The translations under genes were made by a program, and so were the position numbers. Shown piece after piece: positions 36,304 through 46,900 of a DNA stretch of 64,000 nucleotides (its first letter is position 1; each line of letters begins with the position of its first letter). The notes beneath the pieces were generated by a model. It searched no databases. It was not told where the DNA came from and worked only from the letters and a program-made list of their open reading frames with translations. Source of the DNA: Clostridium sp. SM-530-WT-3G (GTDB lineage: Bacteria; Bacillota; Clostridia; Clostridiales; Clostridiaceae); the NCBI RefSeq assembly GCF_012843905.1, contig NZ_JABAGC010000012.1, positions 1 through 64,000 of the forward strand, given 5' to 3'.

Positions 36304-37360
36304 TACACCCCCGTATTTCAGAATTCTTAATCCTTCCAGTTATTTTAAAATACTTACCTAATCTTCCACAAGCGCAATCATCTTCACCTAAAAGAATTCC
36401 TTCATCTTCCGTTAATAATATATGCCCTGGATAAGACTCTGGTAATATAGATACAACTTCAATTATTCCTTTTTCTCCAATAGAGGAAACTGAAAAATCA
36501 AATGGATTCCTAACTATAATATCCGAATATATACTACTATGAAAATGACCACACTCACATTCCATATATATACTACCTGTTTGTTCAACCATCCCATAAT
36601 AATCATATATTTTTTTGATTCCGCATATAGAATTTAATCCCTGCTTAAATTTTTCAGCAGTAACAGCTTTATCCATCATATTTTTCCATCCACCTCCATG
36701 AATTAAAATACCATTTGATAAATCTATTTTTTTACCACTATTTTTTAATTCTGTATAGAAATGTTGCCAAATCATAAATGTAAAACCAAATACTAATATT
36801 GATTCGTTTTTATGCTTTTCTAAAAATGTTACTAATGAATCTATATTTAAACTCATATCATCATTTAATGCATAAACTCTATCATACGAAAACATTTGAA
36901 ATCCTAATATCCCTGCCCCTCTAGCTGAAAACATAGCTCTATTTTTTACCACTTCTGATGTATCTAATATTATCATTGGCAATCTTTTAGATCCAATAAA
37001 TGATGATATTATTTTACCTAAAGCTTTAGTTTGACTTAATGCAGTTTTCTTATTCAAATAAATTTTAGACACTTTATTTCCAGTAGTGCCCGATGACATC
37101 ATTGTTTTTAAAACATTTTCTGCTTCCACACTAACTAGATTAAATTCTTTAAACATTCTTACTGGTAAAAATGGAATATCATAGTAATTTGATATATTAT
37201 TAACTTCAATCCCTTTGCTATCAATTATCCTTCTATATTCATCACATGAATTATAATGATGCTTAGTTAAATGCCTAAGATACTCATTTAAAAATTCATG
37301 TTTTTCTTCTCTATTTAAGCAATATGGATCTCTCTTGAATACTTGACTATAATCAATCAT
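36275..37360 (-). CDS. LuxE-like acyl-protein synthetase
   Basis: This 361-residue protein of the LuxE (acyl-protein synthetase) family is a divergent member of the adenylate-forming enzymes. The MMSSGTTGNKVSKIYL motif (about residues 88-103) is the phosphate-binding loop. DYYGMVEQTGSIYMECECGHFHSS and the C-terminal CACGRLGKYFKITGR fit the family. LuxE activates an acid as acyl-AMP, holds it on a cysteine and passes it to LuxC. I prefer ATG 37360: GGAGG is six bases upstream, and the codon overlaps the upstream stop codon region by 8 nt. The reading could extend to 37417 but lacks a ribosome binding site there. Confidence 0.82.
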   Translation of the reverse strand: MIDYSQVFKRDPYCLNREEKHEFLNEYLRHLTKHHYNSCDEYRRIIDSKGIEVNNISNYYDIPFLPVRMFKEFNLVSVEAENVLKTMMSSGTTGNKVSKIYLNKKTALSQTKALGKIISSFIGSKRLPMIILDTSEVVKNRAMFSARGAGILGFQMFSYDRVYALNDDMSLNIDSLVTFLEKHKNESILVFGFTFMIWQHFYTELKNSGKKIDLSNGILIHGGGWKNMMDKAVTAEKFKQGLNSICGIKKIYDYYGMVEQTGSIYMECECGHFHSSIYSDIIVRNPFDFSVSSIGEKGIIEVVSILPESYPGHILLTEDEGILLGEDDCACGRLGKYFKITGRIKNSEIRGCSDTYADKFK

Positions 37361-38765
37361 AAAATTCCTCCAACTTAGCATATAAGGTTTTGCCTGCTTC
37401 ATTCTTAGGTATTTCATTGACTTCTCTTATCTTAAATGCACTTAAATTTAATCCTGTAGTTTCAGTAATAAACTTTTTAATATGAGTCGATAAAGAAATA
37501 TCTGTAACAAATATATACATTTTATCATCAACACCAGAACATGCGCACTCTATATCTTGAAATTTATTCTTCAATAATCTTTCAGCTTCATCAAGGTTTA
37601 TTCTATTCCCAAAAATTTTCAAAAATCTTTTTTTTCTTCCTACTATATAAAAATACCCATCATCATCTCTTTTGGCCATATCTCCAGTTACTAAAACTCC
37701 TCTATTTTCATCTCCCTTAGAAAGATCACTCCCACACTCAGCATAACCTAAAGTTACATTATCACCTTTATATTTAAGTTCTCCTACCACATTAGCATAG
37801 ATAATTTTATTATTATTAATATCTATCAATTCAAATTCCCCGCCTGGAATTGCAACCCCTACACTTCCATATTTTTCCAAAGATTTATAATGCGGTAAGT
37901 ATGCCATCCTCGCTGTAGCTTCTGTTTGTCCATACATTACAACAAACTTTATATTATTCTCTTGTGCATATTTTGCAAATTTTTTATGCAATTCAAGTGA
38001 TAATTTACCACCTGCTTGAGTAATTGTTTTTAAAGAAGGTAAATCCATTCTAAAAAATTTTAACTTATTTAATATCTCATAAGTATATGGAACTCCTCCA
38101 AACGATGTCGCTTCTTCATTCCTAAAAAATTTCCAGAATTGCTTTTCCAAAATAGTTTTAGTTGTCAATAAAATAGTTGCTCCTGCATATAAATGGCTAT
38201 TTATTATAGATAAACCATATGTATAATTCATAGGCAAGGTTGTTATTGGTCTTTCAAAACTATCTATTTCTAAATACTGAACAATTGATTCTGTATTAGC
38301 TAAAATATTTCTATAGCTTTGGCGTACTAATTTAGGACTACCTGTTGAACCTGATGTAGTTAATAATAATGCTAAATTATCATGTAATTTATATTCATGA
38401 TTATATTTTGTTTTTACTAATGAATAATTAAAAAGCTCTAAAATACAAGTATATTCCTTGAATTTGTCTTTAGCTGATAAAGGAATCCATAAATAATCTG
38501 GTTTATAATTTTCTATAAGACCTTTTAATAAGTTTCTATCTATTCCCGCATCCAAAAGTAATGGTACAATGTTATTATTCAAAAAAGATGTATATCCTAA
38601 TAATGAACCTAATGTATTAGTACATAATGAAAATACTAATGCTCTTTCTCTTATATGTTCTTTTATAATCTCTCCTTTTTTATCCAATTCATGATAAGTT
38701 ATTTTCTCTCCATTTTCATCAACAGCTGCAACTTTATCAGAATATTTATCAAATTTCCACATCAT
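37353..38765 (-). CDS. AMP-dependent acyl-acid ligase (ANL superfamily)
   Basis: This 470-residue acyl-CoA-synthetase-like enzyme has the P-loop LLLTTSGSTGSPKLVRQSY (about residues 131-149), the A5-type VVMYGQTEATARMAYLP motif, the hinge TGDMAKRDDDGYFYIVGRKKRFLKIFG, and the C-terminal catalytic Lys in NEAGKTLY. It probably loads a carboxylic acid onto the acyl carrier protein encoded immediately upstream, with which it overlaps by 17 nt. It is somewhat shorter than typical acyl-CoA ligases, as is usual for ACP-loading stand-alone domains. The substrate cannot be read from the sequence. Confidence 0.85.
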   Translation of the reverse strand: MMWKFDKYSDKVAAVDENGEKITYHELDKKGEIIKEHIRERALVFSLCTNTLGSLLGYTSFLNNNIVPLLLDAGIDRNLLKGLIENYKPDYLWIPLSAKDKFKEYTCILELFNYSLVKTKYNHEYKLHDNLALLLTTSGSTGSPKLVRQSYRNILANTESIVQYLEIDSFERPITTLPMNYTYGLSIINSHLYAGATILLTTKTILEKQFWKFFRNEEATSFGGVPYTYEILNKLKFFRMDLPSLKTITQAGGKLSLELHKKFAKYAQENNIKFVVMYGQTEATARMAYLPHYKSLEKYGSVGVAIPGGEFELIDINNNKIIYANVVGELKYKGDNVTLGYAECGSDLSKGDENRGVLVTGDMAKRDDDGYFYIVGRKKRFLKIFGNRINLDEAERLLKNKFQDIECACSGVDDKMYIFVTDISLSTHIKKFITETTGLNLSAFKIREVNEIPKNEAGKTLYAKLEEFYD

Positions 38766-38985
38766 ACTTATTTAAAATTTCCTTTCCCTTTTCAAATGAA
38801 TTAAAATCGATAATATCATCAGTATCCATCATTATATCAAATATTTCTTCTAATGCTGCCATTAGACTCATGTGCCCTACTGAGTCCCATTCATTAATTT
38901 CTTGGTATTTTAAACCGTCTAATTGTGATTCTTCTATTTCAAAAGTTTCTATAAATGCATTTTTATATTTTTCCAAATTTATCAT
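38749..38985 (-). CDS. Dedicated acyl carrier protein
   Basis: This 78-residue carrier protein has the phosphopantetheine attachment motif DSVGHM (Ser35), preceded by an NEW segment and followed by SLMAALEEIFDI. It is acidic and all-helical in pattern. It is unlike the housekeeping AcpP in the region before the Ser (EINEW rather than the usual GADSLD context). It therefore looks like a pathway-specific carrier. It lies one base after the transketolase C-terminal subunit and overlaps the ligase gene. Confidence 0.88.
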   Translation of the reverse strand: MINLEKYKNAFIETFEIEESQLDGLKYQEINEWDSVGHMSLMAALEEIFDIMMDTDDIIDFNSFEKGKEILNKYDVEI

Positions 38986-38986
38986 G

Positions 38987-39961
38987 TTAATTTACCTCTT
39001 TATATCTATTAATTATTTTACTTGCAATTTGTTGTGATTCTAATCCATATTGGTGTAAAAGATAATTATAATCACCAGCATGCTTGAATTCATCTGAAAT
39101 ACCTATTATCTGATGAGGAGGCCTCTTATTGAACTTAGATAAATATTCCGCTATCGCGCCTCCTAAACCACCATTAACACTATGTTCTTCAACTGTTACA
39201 ATCAACTTAGCACTTGTGGCTTTTTTTATTGCACTAATATCTAATGGCTTAATTGTATGCATATTTATTACACTACAGCTAACCCCCTCTTCTTCAATAA
39301 TGTTGGCTGCCTCAAGGGAATTATTTACCATTGTACCCGTAGCAATTATTGCAATATCCAAACCTTCTTTTAATGTTATTGCATTTCCAATCTTATATTC
39401 ATAGTCTTCTTTATATACTATTGGATTATTCATAATACCAGTAAGCCTTAAATAAACTGGCCCATCATGTTCAGCTGCTGCAAAAGTTGCTTTTATTGTT
39501 TCTGTACAATCAGCCGGCGATAATATAGTAATATTAGGTATTGCCCTCATTATTGCAATATCATCAAAACTCATATGCGTAGCTCCTAATATCCCTGCTG
39601 ATAATCCTGAACTTAGTCCTACAAGTTTAATGCCTAATTTCATATACCCCATATTTACTCTTACTTGATCGCAACTACGTGTTGTTGCAAAAGCAGCATA
39701 TGTAGTAGCAAATGGATTTAATCCTTCTTTTGCCATTCCTGCTGCAATTCCTATCATATTTTGCTCTGCTATTCCTATATTATATAACTTCTCAGAATAC
39801 TTCTTTTTGAACCTTTCTAATCCTGAATAAAAAGTTAAATCTGATGTTAAAATTACTACATCATTATATAATTCAGGTAATTTCAATGCAGCAATACCAA
39901 ATGAGCCACAAGATCCAAGTTTAGCCCATGTTTTTATATTTCTCGAATTAAACTCCAACAT
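38987..39961 (-). CDS. Transketolase-like enzyme, C-terminal subunit
   Basis: This 324-residue protein corresponds to the pyrimidine-binding and C-terminal domains of transketolase. YNIGIAEQNMIGIAAGMA carries the TPP-activating Glu (about residue 67). VYLRLTG and the C-terminal KLIVTVEEHSVNGGLGGAIAEYL are typical of split transketolases and DXS-like enzymes. It pairs with the N-terminal subunit encoded 2 nt upstream. Split transketolases with a non-housekeeping role are common in secondary sugar clusters. Here it probably transfers a two-carbon ketol unit during synthesis of a flagellar sugar or its acyl side chain; that is inference. Confidence 0.87.
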   Translation of the reverse strand: MLEFNSRNIKTWAKLGSCGSFGIAALKLPELYNDVVILTSDLTFYSGLERFKKKYSEKLYNIGIAEQNMIGIAAGMAKEGLNPFATTYAAFATTRSCDQVRVNMGYMKLGIKLVGLSSGLSAGILGATHMSFDDIAIMRAIPNITILSPADCTETIKATFAAAEHDGPVYLRLTGIMNNPIVYKEDYEYKIGNAITLKEGLDIAIIATGTMVNNSLEAANIIEEEGVSCSVINMHTIKPLDISAIKKATSAKLIVTVEEHSVNGGLGGAIAEYLSKFNKRPPHQIIGISDEFKHAGDYNYLLHQYGLESQQIASKIINRYKEVN

Positions 39962-39963
39962 AA

Positions 39964-40791
39964 TTACACCTCTAGTTCATTCATAGCACTTTCAAATTGT
40001 TCTTTACTTAATTTTGAATGATGCCATAATGGATTATTCTCCATAAAAGAAACTCCTTTTCCTTTAATAGTATTTGCAATAATAGCTATGGGCATATCTG
40101 ATTTTTTAGTTAAAGCATCATATAGTTGCTCTATATCATGTCCATCGACATCAATTACATTCCAGCCAAAAGCTTTCCATTTTTCTGATAGACTCTCCAT
40201 AGATAAAACATTTTTAGTCTCACCATCATACTGCAATCCATTTTTATCAACAATAGCTACAATATTATTTAAATTGTAGTGGGAAGCTGACGCTGCTGCT
40301 TCCCATATAGCTCCTTCATCACATTCTCCATCACCTAATAACACAAATACTCTTGAAGTTAGATTATTTTTTTTCTTCAATGCCAAACAACTTCCAACTC
40401 CCAATGATAAACCTTGTCCTAAACTTCCACTTGAAAACTCAATTCCTTTATCTAGCTTCATAGACGGATGTCCATATAAATATGTATCATTAGATTTAAA
40501 AGTTGCTAAATCATCATTAGAAATTATTCCTATTTGATTCAACGCTGTATACAATGCCAAAACACCATGTCCCTTACTTAAAATAAATCTATCTCTTAAT
40601 TCTGAAGTAACATTACTTTCATTTATATTCATTACACCAATATAAAGAGTTGCCATAATTTCAATTATTGAAAGACTCCCGCCAATATGTCCTCCAAAGT
40701 TTTTTGCATTATATATCATCTCTATTGATTTACGTCTCATTTCTCTAGCACCTATAGCAATTAATTGAATTTTTTTCTCTTTCCTAATCAT
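39964..40791 (-). CDS. Transketolase-like enzyme, N-terminal subunit
   Basis: This 275-residue TPP-binding half of a split transketolase has the LGDGECDEGAIWEAAASASHYNL motif, which is the GDG...N metal/TPP-binding signature. The KGHGVLALYTALNQ and GSLGQGLSLGVG segments are also transketolase features. It overlaps the SDR stop codon (ATGA) and is followed after 2 nt by the C-terminal subunit. Full-length housekeeping transketolase would be about 660 residues; the two subunits here add up to about 600. Confidence 0.87.
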   Translation of the reverse strand: MIRKEKKIQLIAIGAREMRRKSIEMIYNAKNFGGHIGGSLSIIEIMATLYIGVMNINESNVTSELRDRFILSKGHGVLALYTALNQIGIISNDDLATFKSNDTYLYGHPSMKLDKGIEFSSGSLGQGLSLGVGSCLALKKKNNLTSRVFVLLGDGECDEGAIWEAAASASHYNLNNIVAIVDKNGLQYDGETKNVLSMESLSEKWKAFGWNVIDVDGHDIEQLYDALTKKSDMPIAIIANTIKGKGVSFMENNPLWHHSKLSKEQFESAMNELEV

Positions 40792-41537
40792 ATAATTCCT
40801 CCATCAACTCTCAAAACTTGACCAGTAATAAATGATGACCTGTCAGAAGCTAAGAATACTATTGCATCTGCTATTTCCTCTGTTTTTCCTAATCTCCCCA
40901 TAGAAATCTCCCTAATCATTTCTTTTTTAGCATTTATCTCCATTAGTTTTGCCATATCTGTATCAGTTAAGCCAGGTGCAATAGCATTCACTCTTATTCT
41001 AATAGGCGCTAATTCAGCCGCTAAAGTCCTTGTAAATGCAATAAGCGCAGCTTTAGATGTACCATATGCACAGTTTCCCCTTTTCAAATCTAACCCTGAA
41101 ACAGAGGATACATTTATTATTGCACCTTTTGATTGTTTTTTCATAAACTTTAGTATCAATTGAGTAAGCTCTAATACCGAAAAAAAATTAACATCAAAAA
41201 CTTCCTTTATTTTATTCACAGACGTCATTTGAAACAATCCACCATGAGCAATACCTGCATTATTTACTAATACATCTATAGAAATTTCTTTCATTTGAAG
41301 TTTTCTTATTTCTCTTTTCATATCATCATAATTAACTAAATCAAAATATACTGGTATAATTACGATATTATATTTATTTTTTACTTTTATTAGATACTGT
41401 TCATATTCATCACTTTTTTTCCTAGCATGAGCAATTATAGTATTTGCACCATTTTGGGCAAATACCTCAACTAATTTTTTACCAATCCCCCTGTTACATC
41501 CCGTAATAAAAATATTTTTATTTTCTAATAACCTCAA
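40788..41537 (-). CDS. Short-chain dehydrogenase/reductase, FabG-like
   Basis: This 249-residue classical SDR has the cofactor motif TGCNRGIGKKL (residues 11-21), NNAG, the catalytic Ser in NVSSVSG, and the YGTSK Tyr/Lys pair. The C-terminal FITGQVLRVDGG is typical of 3-oxoacyl-ACP reductases. It may reduce a keto group on an ACP-bound chain or on the transketolase product. The start is TTG 41537 behind GGGGGA, overlapping the GNAT stop codon by 4 nt. Confidence 0.87.
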   Translation of the reverse strand: MRLLENKNIFITGCNRGIGKKLVEVFAQNGANTIIAHARKKSDEYEQYLIKVKNKYNIVIIPVYFDLVNYDDMKREIRKLQMKEISIDVLVNNAGIAHGGLFQMTSVNKIKEVFDVNFFSVLELTQLILKFMKKQSKGAIINVSSVSGLDLKRGNCAYGTSKAALIAFTRTLAAELAPIRIRVNAIAPGLTDTDMAKLMEINAKKEMIREISMGRLGKTEEIADAIVFLASDRSSFITGQVLRVDGGII

Positions 41538-42274
41538 TAATTTTCCCCCTTTTTATTATGATAAATATATACATAATTAGTTTCGTTAAACTGAAACCCC
41601 AAAATTGAATGCATCCTAACTGTATTGCTATTATTAGTAGAAATATATGTAGACACCATTTTGCCACCTTTCTTAACAACTTCACATAATGGCTTATAAT
41701 TAAATATATAACCTAATCCAGTATTCCTATAATCATTATATATACCTGCTAAAAATGGATAATAAGTATCTTTTTCTATCTCCTTTAACATAAAAAAACC
41801 TACATGTTTTTCCTTGTAAACTAACTTAAAAGCTTCAGCACCTTTTGAAAGTTCATCTTTAATCCAACCAATGTATCTTTTACTTGCTTGTTCGATTGTA
41901 AAACTAGGGTCTAAATAAATTCTATCTGTTGTAAACATTCCTTTATTAATTTCATCAAAAAGTACACTATAATCTTTTTCATTCATTAGCGAATAAGAGA
42001 CATTATCACTTAACCGCTTTGGTATTCCTTTCAATTCTATATTCTCCAAATCATGAGTAACACGAATTATGCATTCAATAAAATTATATCCAAGTTTATT
42101 TAGCAAAAACATTGCATCTATTTTTCCTGCTGGAACTTTTACCACTATATATTGTGAATCTATTTTTCTTAAAGTTTCTTCTATATCATCAATAGTATCT
42201 TTTTCTTCTATAATAATTTCTATTGTATCAACTCCAATATTTCTCTTTTCCCAAAATGCATCTATTATTTTCAT
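41534..42274 (-). CDS. GNAT-family N-acyltransferase, WecD-like
   Basis: This 246-residue acyltransferase has a C-terminal GNAT fold (YRNTGLGYIFNYKPLCEVVKKGGKMVSTYISTNNSNTVRMHSILGFQ), with the usual acceptor loop replaced by a divergent one. The N-terminal half matches the layout of WecD and related dTDP-fucosamine acetyltransferases. ATG 42274 is preferred over an in-frame ATG at 42343 because GGGAG lies six bases before it. It probably acylates the 4-amino sugar made by the neighbouring aminotransferase, with an acyl group from ACP or CoA. The donor is not determined. Confidence 0.75.
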   Translation of the reverse strand: MKIIDAFWEKRNIGVDTIEIIIEEKDTIDDIEETLRKIDSQYIVVKVPAGKIDAMFLLNKLGYNFIECIIRVTHDLENIELKGIPKRLSDNVSYSLMNEKDYSVLFDEINKGMFTTDRIYLDPSFTIEQASKRYIGWIKDELSKGAEAFKLVYKEKHVGFFMLKEIEKDTYYPFLAGIYNDYRNTGLGYIFNYKPLCEVVKKGGKMVSTYISTNNSNTVRMHSILGFQFNETNYVYIYHNKKGENY

Positions 42275-42409
42275 ACTGTTCTCCCTAACTCCCTTAGGTA
42301 AATATCTATTACTTAGTTTATTTTTTCTTATAAATAATTGCAATTAAATTCTATTATATAATATGTTTTATTAGCATATTTATAGTAATTATTCAAAAAA
42401 AAGATTCAA

Positions 42410-43543
42410 TTACTTGTTATAAAAGCTTATTATTTTTTCAACTACATAATTCACTAATTCTTCTGTAATCGAAAAATACATTGGTAATCTCAATAACCTT
42501 TCGCTTTCCTTAGTAGTATAGATATCCTCGCCATGAAATCTACTAAAATGCGCTCCAGCTTTAGTTGAATGTAAAGGTATGTAATGAAACACACTTAATA
42601 TATTGTTTTCTTTCAAATATTTTATTAGCTCATTTCTCTCCTCCAAATTTTTACACTTTATATAAAACATATGTGCATTATGTATACAATCCTTAGGTAT
42701 AAACGGAAGATTAATTAAATTTCTTATTTCAAGATTTTTCAATCCTTTATAATATAAATTCCAATATTTCATTCTATCATTATTTATCTTTTCTGCTTCT
42801 GTTAATTGAGCATAAAGATATGCTGCATTCAATTCACTTGGTAAAAATGACGACCCTATATCAATCCATGAGTACTTATCGACTTGTCCTCTAAAAAATT
42901 TACTTCTATCTGTACCCTTTTCTCTTATTATTTCAGCTCTTTCATTAAAATTCTGATTTTGAATAACTATAGCCCCACCTTCTCCCATACTATAATTTTT
43001 TGTCTCATGAAAACTATAGCATCCAAAATCTCCAATAGTCCCCAGAGATTGCCCCTTGTATGTAGACATTATACCTTGTGCCGCATCCTCAACTACAAAT
43101 AAGTTATATTTTCTTGCTATATCCATTATTTTATTCATTTCACAAGCAACACCTGCATAATGAACAGGAATTATCACCTTAGTTTTTTCAGTTATTGCGT
43201 CTTCAATCAATTCTTCATTTATATTCATAGTATCTGGTCTTATATCAACAAACACTATTCTTGCCCCTCTAAGAACAAATGCATTCACAGTTGATACAAA
43301 AGTATATGATGGTGCTATTACCTCATCACCTGGCTTTATATCACATAATATAGCTGCCATTTCTAATGCATGTGTACATGATGTAGTTAAAAGAACTTTT
43401 TGAGCTTTTAGATTTTCTTCGATCCAATTATTACATTTTTTCGTAAATTCCCCATCACCACATAGCTTTCCATTTTCTCTTATAACTTGCCTTATATACT
43501 GTTCTTCTTTCCCAACTACTGGTGGGATATTAAATGGTATCAT
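42410..43543 (-). CDS. PLP sugar aminotransferase, WecE/RffA-like
   Basis: This 377-residue DegT/DnrJ/EryC1-family aminotransferase has the PLP Lys182 in FHETKNYSMGEGG, which matches the WecE/FdtB branch that makes dTDP-4-amino-4,6-dideoxygalactose. Other family marks are APSYTFVSTVNAF and EDAAQG. It is expected to transfer an amino group from glutamate to dTDP-4-keto-6-deoxyglucose. The rmlA/rmlB-type genes for that substrate are not in the window. It is the first gene of the nine-gene cassette. AAGGAGG precedes its ATG, and a 450-nt gene-free stretch lies upstream. Confidence 0.9.
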   Translation of the reverse strand: MIPFNIPPVVGKEEQYIRQVIRENGKLCGDGEFTKKCNNWIEENLKAQKVLLTTSCTHALEMAAILCDIKPGDEVIAPSYTFVSTVNAFVLRGARIVFVDIRPDTMNINEELIEDAITEKTKVIIPVHYAGVACEMNKIMDIARKYNLFVVEDAAQGIMSTYKGQSLGTIGDFGCYSFHETKNYSMGEGGAIVIQNQNFNERAEIIREKGTDRSKFFRGQVDKYSWIDIGSSFLPSELNAAYLYAQLTEAEKINNDRMKYWNLYYKGLKNLEIRNLINLPFIPKDCIHNAHMFYIKCKNLEERNELIKYLKENNILSVFHYIPLHSTKAGAHFSRFHGEDIYTTKESERLLRLPMYFSITEELVNYVVEKIISFYNK

Positions 43544-43993
43544 TTTTCCTCCTTATAATTTAGATATTCTATTAATTCACACAAATTTCATATAGAAAAA
43601 ATTCAGTGTAACTCTTCGTTATTTTTATAGTTTAAATGTATACTACAGATAATTTCAGAAATTATTTTTACTATTTCTAATCATATATTTTCAATTCTTT
43701 ATCAAATACACTCTTACATTTATCAACTATGAATACAAATTAATCCAACGATTAAAATTAATTCTGTTTAACCTTTATTAATTAAATAATACTATTTGAG
43801 ATTATCTTTGATAACCCATTAAACTTAAATATATATCACTATTATTTTAAATACTACATAATTAATAATTTATTAATTATTTTTTCTACAAATCTCATCC
43901 AAAAATATTTAATCACACTATAATTTATTACACTTTACTATCGATAATAAATTAAATCATTTTATAGTTCTAAAAATACTTTTCTTAATAAAT
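43544..43993 (-). other. Gene-free stretch before the sugar cassette
   Basis: About 450 nt of very AT-rich DNA without a credible gene on either strand. Its only notable signal is a weak sigma-28-like motif near its upstream end (see 43938-43964). I see no strong terminator for the glycosyltransferase gene ending at 43994. Several short T-runs (about 43985-43998) might be enough to pause, not to terminate. Confidence 0.5.
43938..43964 (-). promoter_or_regulatory. Weak sigma-28-like promoter for the sugar cassette
   Basis: On the minus strand, TAAA (43961-43964), a 15-nt spacer and ATCGATAG (43938-43945; 5 of 8 against GCCGATAA). The spacing equals that of the better examples in this window. 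The leader would be about 390 nt, unusually long. Confidence 0.4.
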
Positions 43994-46900
43994 TTATTTT
44001 TTTAATAAAGCCCAAAATTCATCAATTTCATCACATTCTTTTAGTATTTCTAACTCTTTATTTACTTTATGTTTATTTAATGAATTATACAATAAATTGA
44101 TTTCTTTATTTGTGTTACTATTATGCTTTTCTAAAATTGATTCTGTAATATTTTTATCACATTCCATATTGGTTTCATTAATAAACTTTATAATTTCATT
44201 TACACTATTAAATATGCAATCTTCCAATTCTATTCCATAATCCGAAAAAATAGGATTATATCTATTATTAAATCTTATAACTTTTAAGCCATATAAAGCA
44301 GCATTTAATATTGCTGTTGGCCCACCAATCATAAATGAATCCATATAAAAATCAGAAATTTTATAATAATCTTCAACTTCATTTTGAATTCCAAGAACTT
44401 TTACTTTACCTTCAGCATAATTCTCTAACATTCTCCATACACCTTTAGATTTTGGCCCAATAATAAAAATTACAATATTATCAATCTTATCAACTATTTC
44501 TTTAATAATTTTAATATAGTGATTACTATTTAAACTTATGAATTTATCTTCAGAAGCTATTGTTAGCATGACTTTAGTATCTTCATTAATATTATATTTT
44601 TTTCTCAATTCACTTTTACAGTATTTTTCTTTTACCTCTAAAGGTAGATGAACAGCTTGACTTTTAGTTATTCCTCGTTTATTTAATGATATATATTTTC
44701 CCCATTCTCTTCCATCAACTACAACATCAGAAATAGATGCACCTATCCAAAATCTATGATCTGCATGGTTCATATAAACTACCGGCTTTTCACCATCAAC
44801 TCCAAATGCTAGTAGTGGTATCGGATCTTGCATATGTGTATGTAAAACTATTATATCTGCCCATTCATTTGCAATTGCTCTTAAAAGAGCAGCTTTTTTT
44901 AGAAATGAACTTTCATAATTATTCAATGATAAAATAAAACCTGTTCTTTTCTCAATCTCCGCCTTTAGCCATGAAGGAGCTGTTTCAAGTTGCCATGTTG
45001 CAACTACTGAAGAAATTGATTCATTATCGGACCTTATCCAATTCCATAGCTGTCTAGTATGTCCACCTACATCATATGCCTCACTTATTACATGCAACAC
45101 CTTTCTTTTGGAGTCTTTAATATTTAATTTTATCAAATCAGTTTGGAGTTTTATTGGCTTTATTTTTTCGGCACATTTTATTAATAAGTTTTCTAATTCC
45201 TTATTACAATATTCTCCAGGATGTTTTTCACAAGCATAGCTTCCATATTTAAATGCATAAAAAGCTACTTCTTCATATTTTTCATTTCTAATACTTTCTC
45301 TCATCAAACTTAAATACAAATCTACGACTTTTTTATTTTCCTGTATAACTTCTCTAGCAGCTTCCCTATCATAAACAAATAAATCTCTTTCATTGTTTAG
45401 TCTAGTATTATTTAACATATTTGTTTTAGTCAACTCTTTATCCAAGAAATGTTCTGATAACAATTTCTTATGTTTTATTAATGTATTATAGAGATTATTT
45501 ATTCTTTTTCTATCATTCACCTTATATTTGATATACTCTAAATATTTCAAGCAATTATCTATGCAACTTTCATATTCATCATACTCATGGAACATTTTTT
45601 TTTCTATCATTTCTATAATTGAAAACACATAATCTTCAGCTCCACCAACTAACATTTTTTCATGTTTTAACTGTTGATTCACATGTCTTCTAAAACTACT
45701 TAAACATTCTTTAATAATTATAGCATTTCCATTCTCAAGCAGGTTAAACCATGTTGCTTGATCTACATTACAAATATATCTTCTTCCTTTATAACAACCA
45801 AACTTGTCTTTCAACTTATCTTTCCTAAATAATACTGTTGTAGGTTCTCCAATTATGTTATAATTATAAATTAATAGAAATTTAACAAGCTCTCCACCAT
45901 TAACATTTAAGACATCTTTGCCATCAAATATTTTATCAAGAATAAAGCTTCCATTTATCTTTCCATTGTCATCTATAATATTTCTATTAGATGTAACTAA
46001 ACTTATCTTTTCATCAATATCATTAATAAAATATTTTATCATTTTTTCTATTTTTGTTGGTTCAAATAAATCATCATCCATTAAAAAATTTATATATTCA
46101 CCATTTGCTAATTCCATTAATTTTAAATAATTATCAAATTGTCCTATATTTTTTGAATTATGATAATACTTTATATTATCCACTTTATTTATATATTTAT
46201 TATTTATTATTTCTTCAGTATCACTATTAGTACTATCATCTCCTATAATTATTTCAATATTAGGATAAGTTTGATTAATAGCGCTTTGTAATGCCAACTC
46301 AAAATATTCAGGCCTATTATAAGTTGGTATTAATATACTAACTAAAGGGAATATTTTTTTTGAATATTCATCTAAAAATATTTTTCTATATTCTTCATAA
46401 TTATTTTCTACATTAACAATTCCACATTCATGAATACACCAAACATTTTGTTGTTTTGGTATTACAACTTTATATCCATTCTTAATAAATTCTACGCTCT
46501 GTGAAATATCATAAAAATGCCATCCATCAAATAAATCTTCTCTCCATTCAATATCATGTTGGGTTATCATGATAAATCCATCAATAGCTTTAACTTCTTC
46601 GTGAGCCCCTACTATTTCATCAAAAGCTAGTAACTGCATATTTCCAGTGTGACTCTCATATACTTTTCCGTATTTTTTATTAGCCTCCCACCATACAGCA
46701 TTAATAGGTATATTTTCACACCCCACCATTCCTATCATTCCAATATTTTTATCTGAATTAAAAATTTCTAATATATTTTTGATAAAATATTTATTTATTA
46801 TTAAAGTATCTTGATGTAGATAAACTTTATATTTAGCATCTGTGCTATTCATTGCATTATTATATGCTGATGTTATACTTTTAGCTTCTCTTACAGATAT

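Noticed and set aside
35086-37360. Bioluminescence (lux) operon
   Set aside because: LuxC- and LuxE-like proteins are present but there is no luciferase (LuxA/LuxB) or LuxD. The neighbours are sugar and ACP genes.
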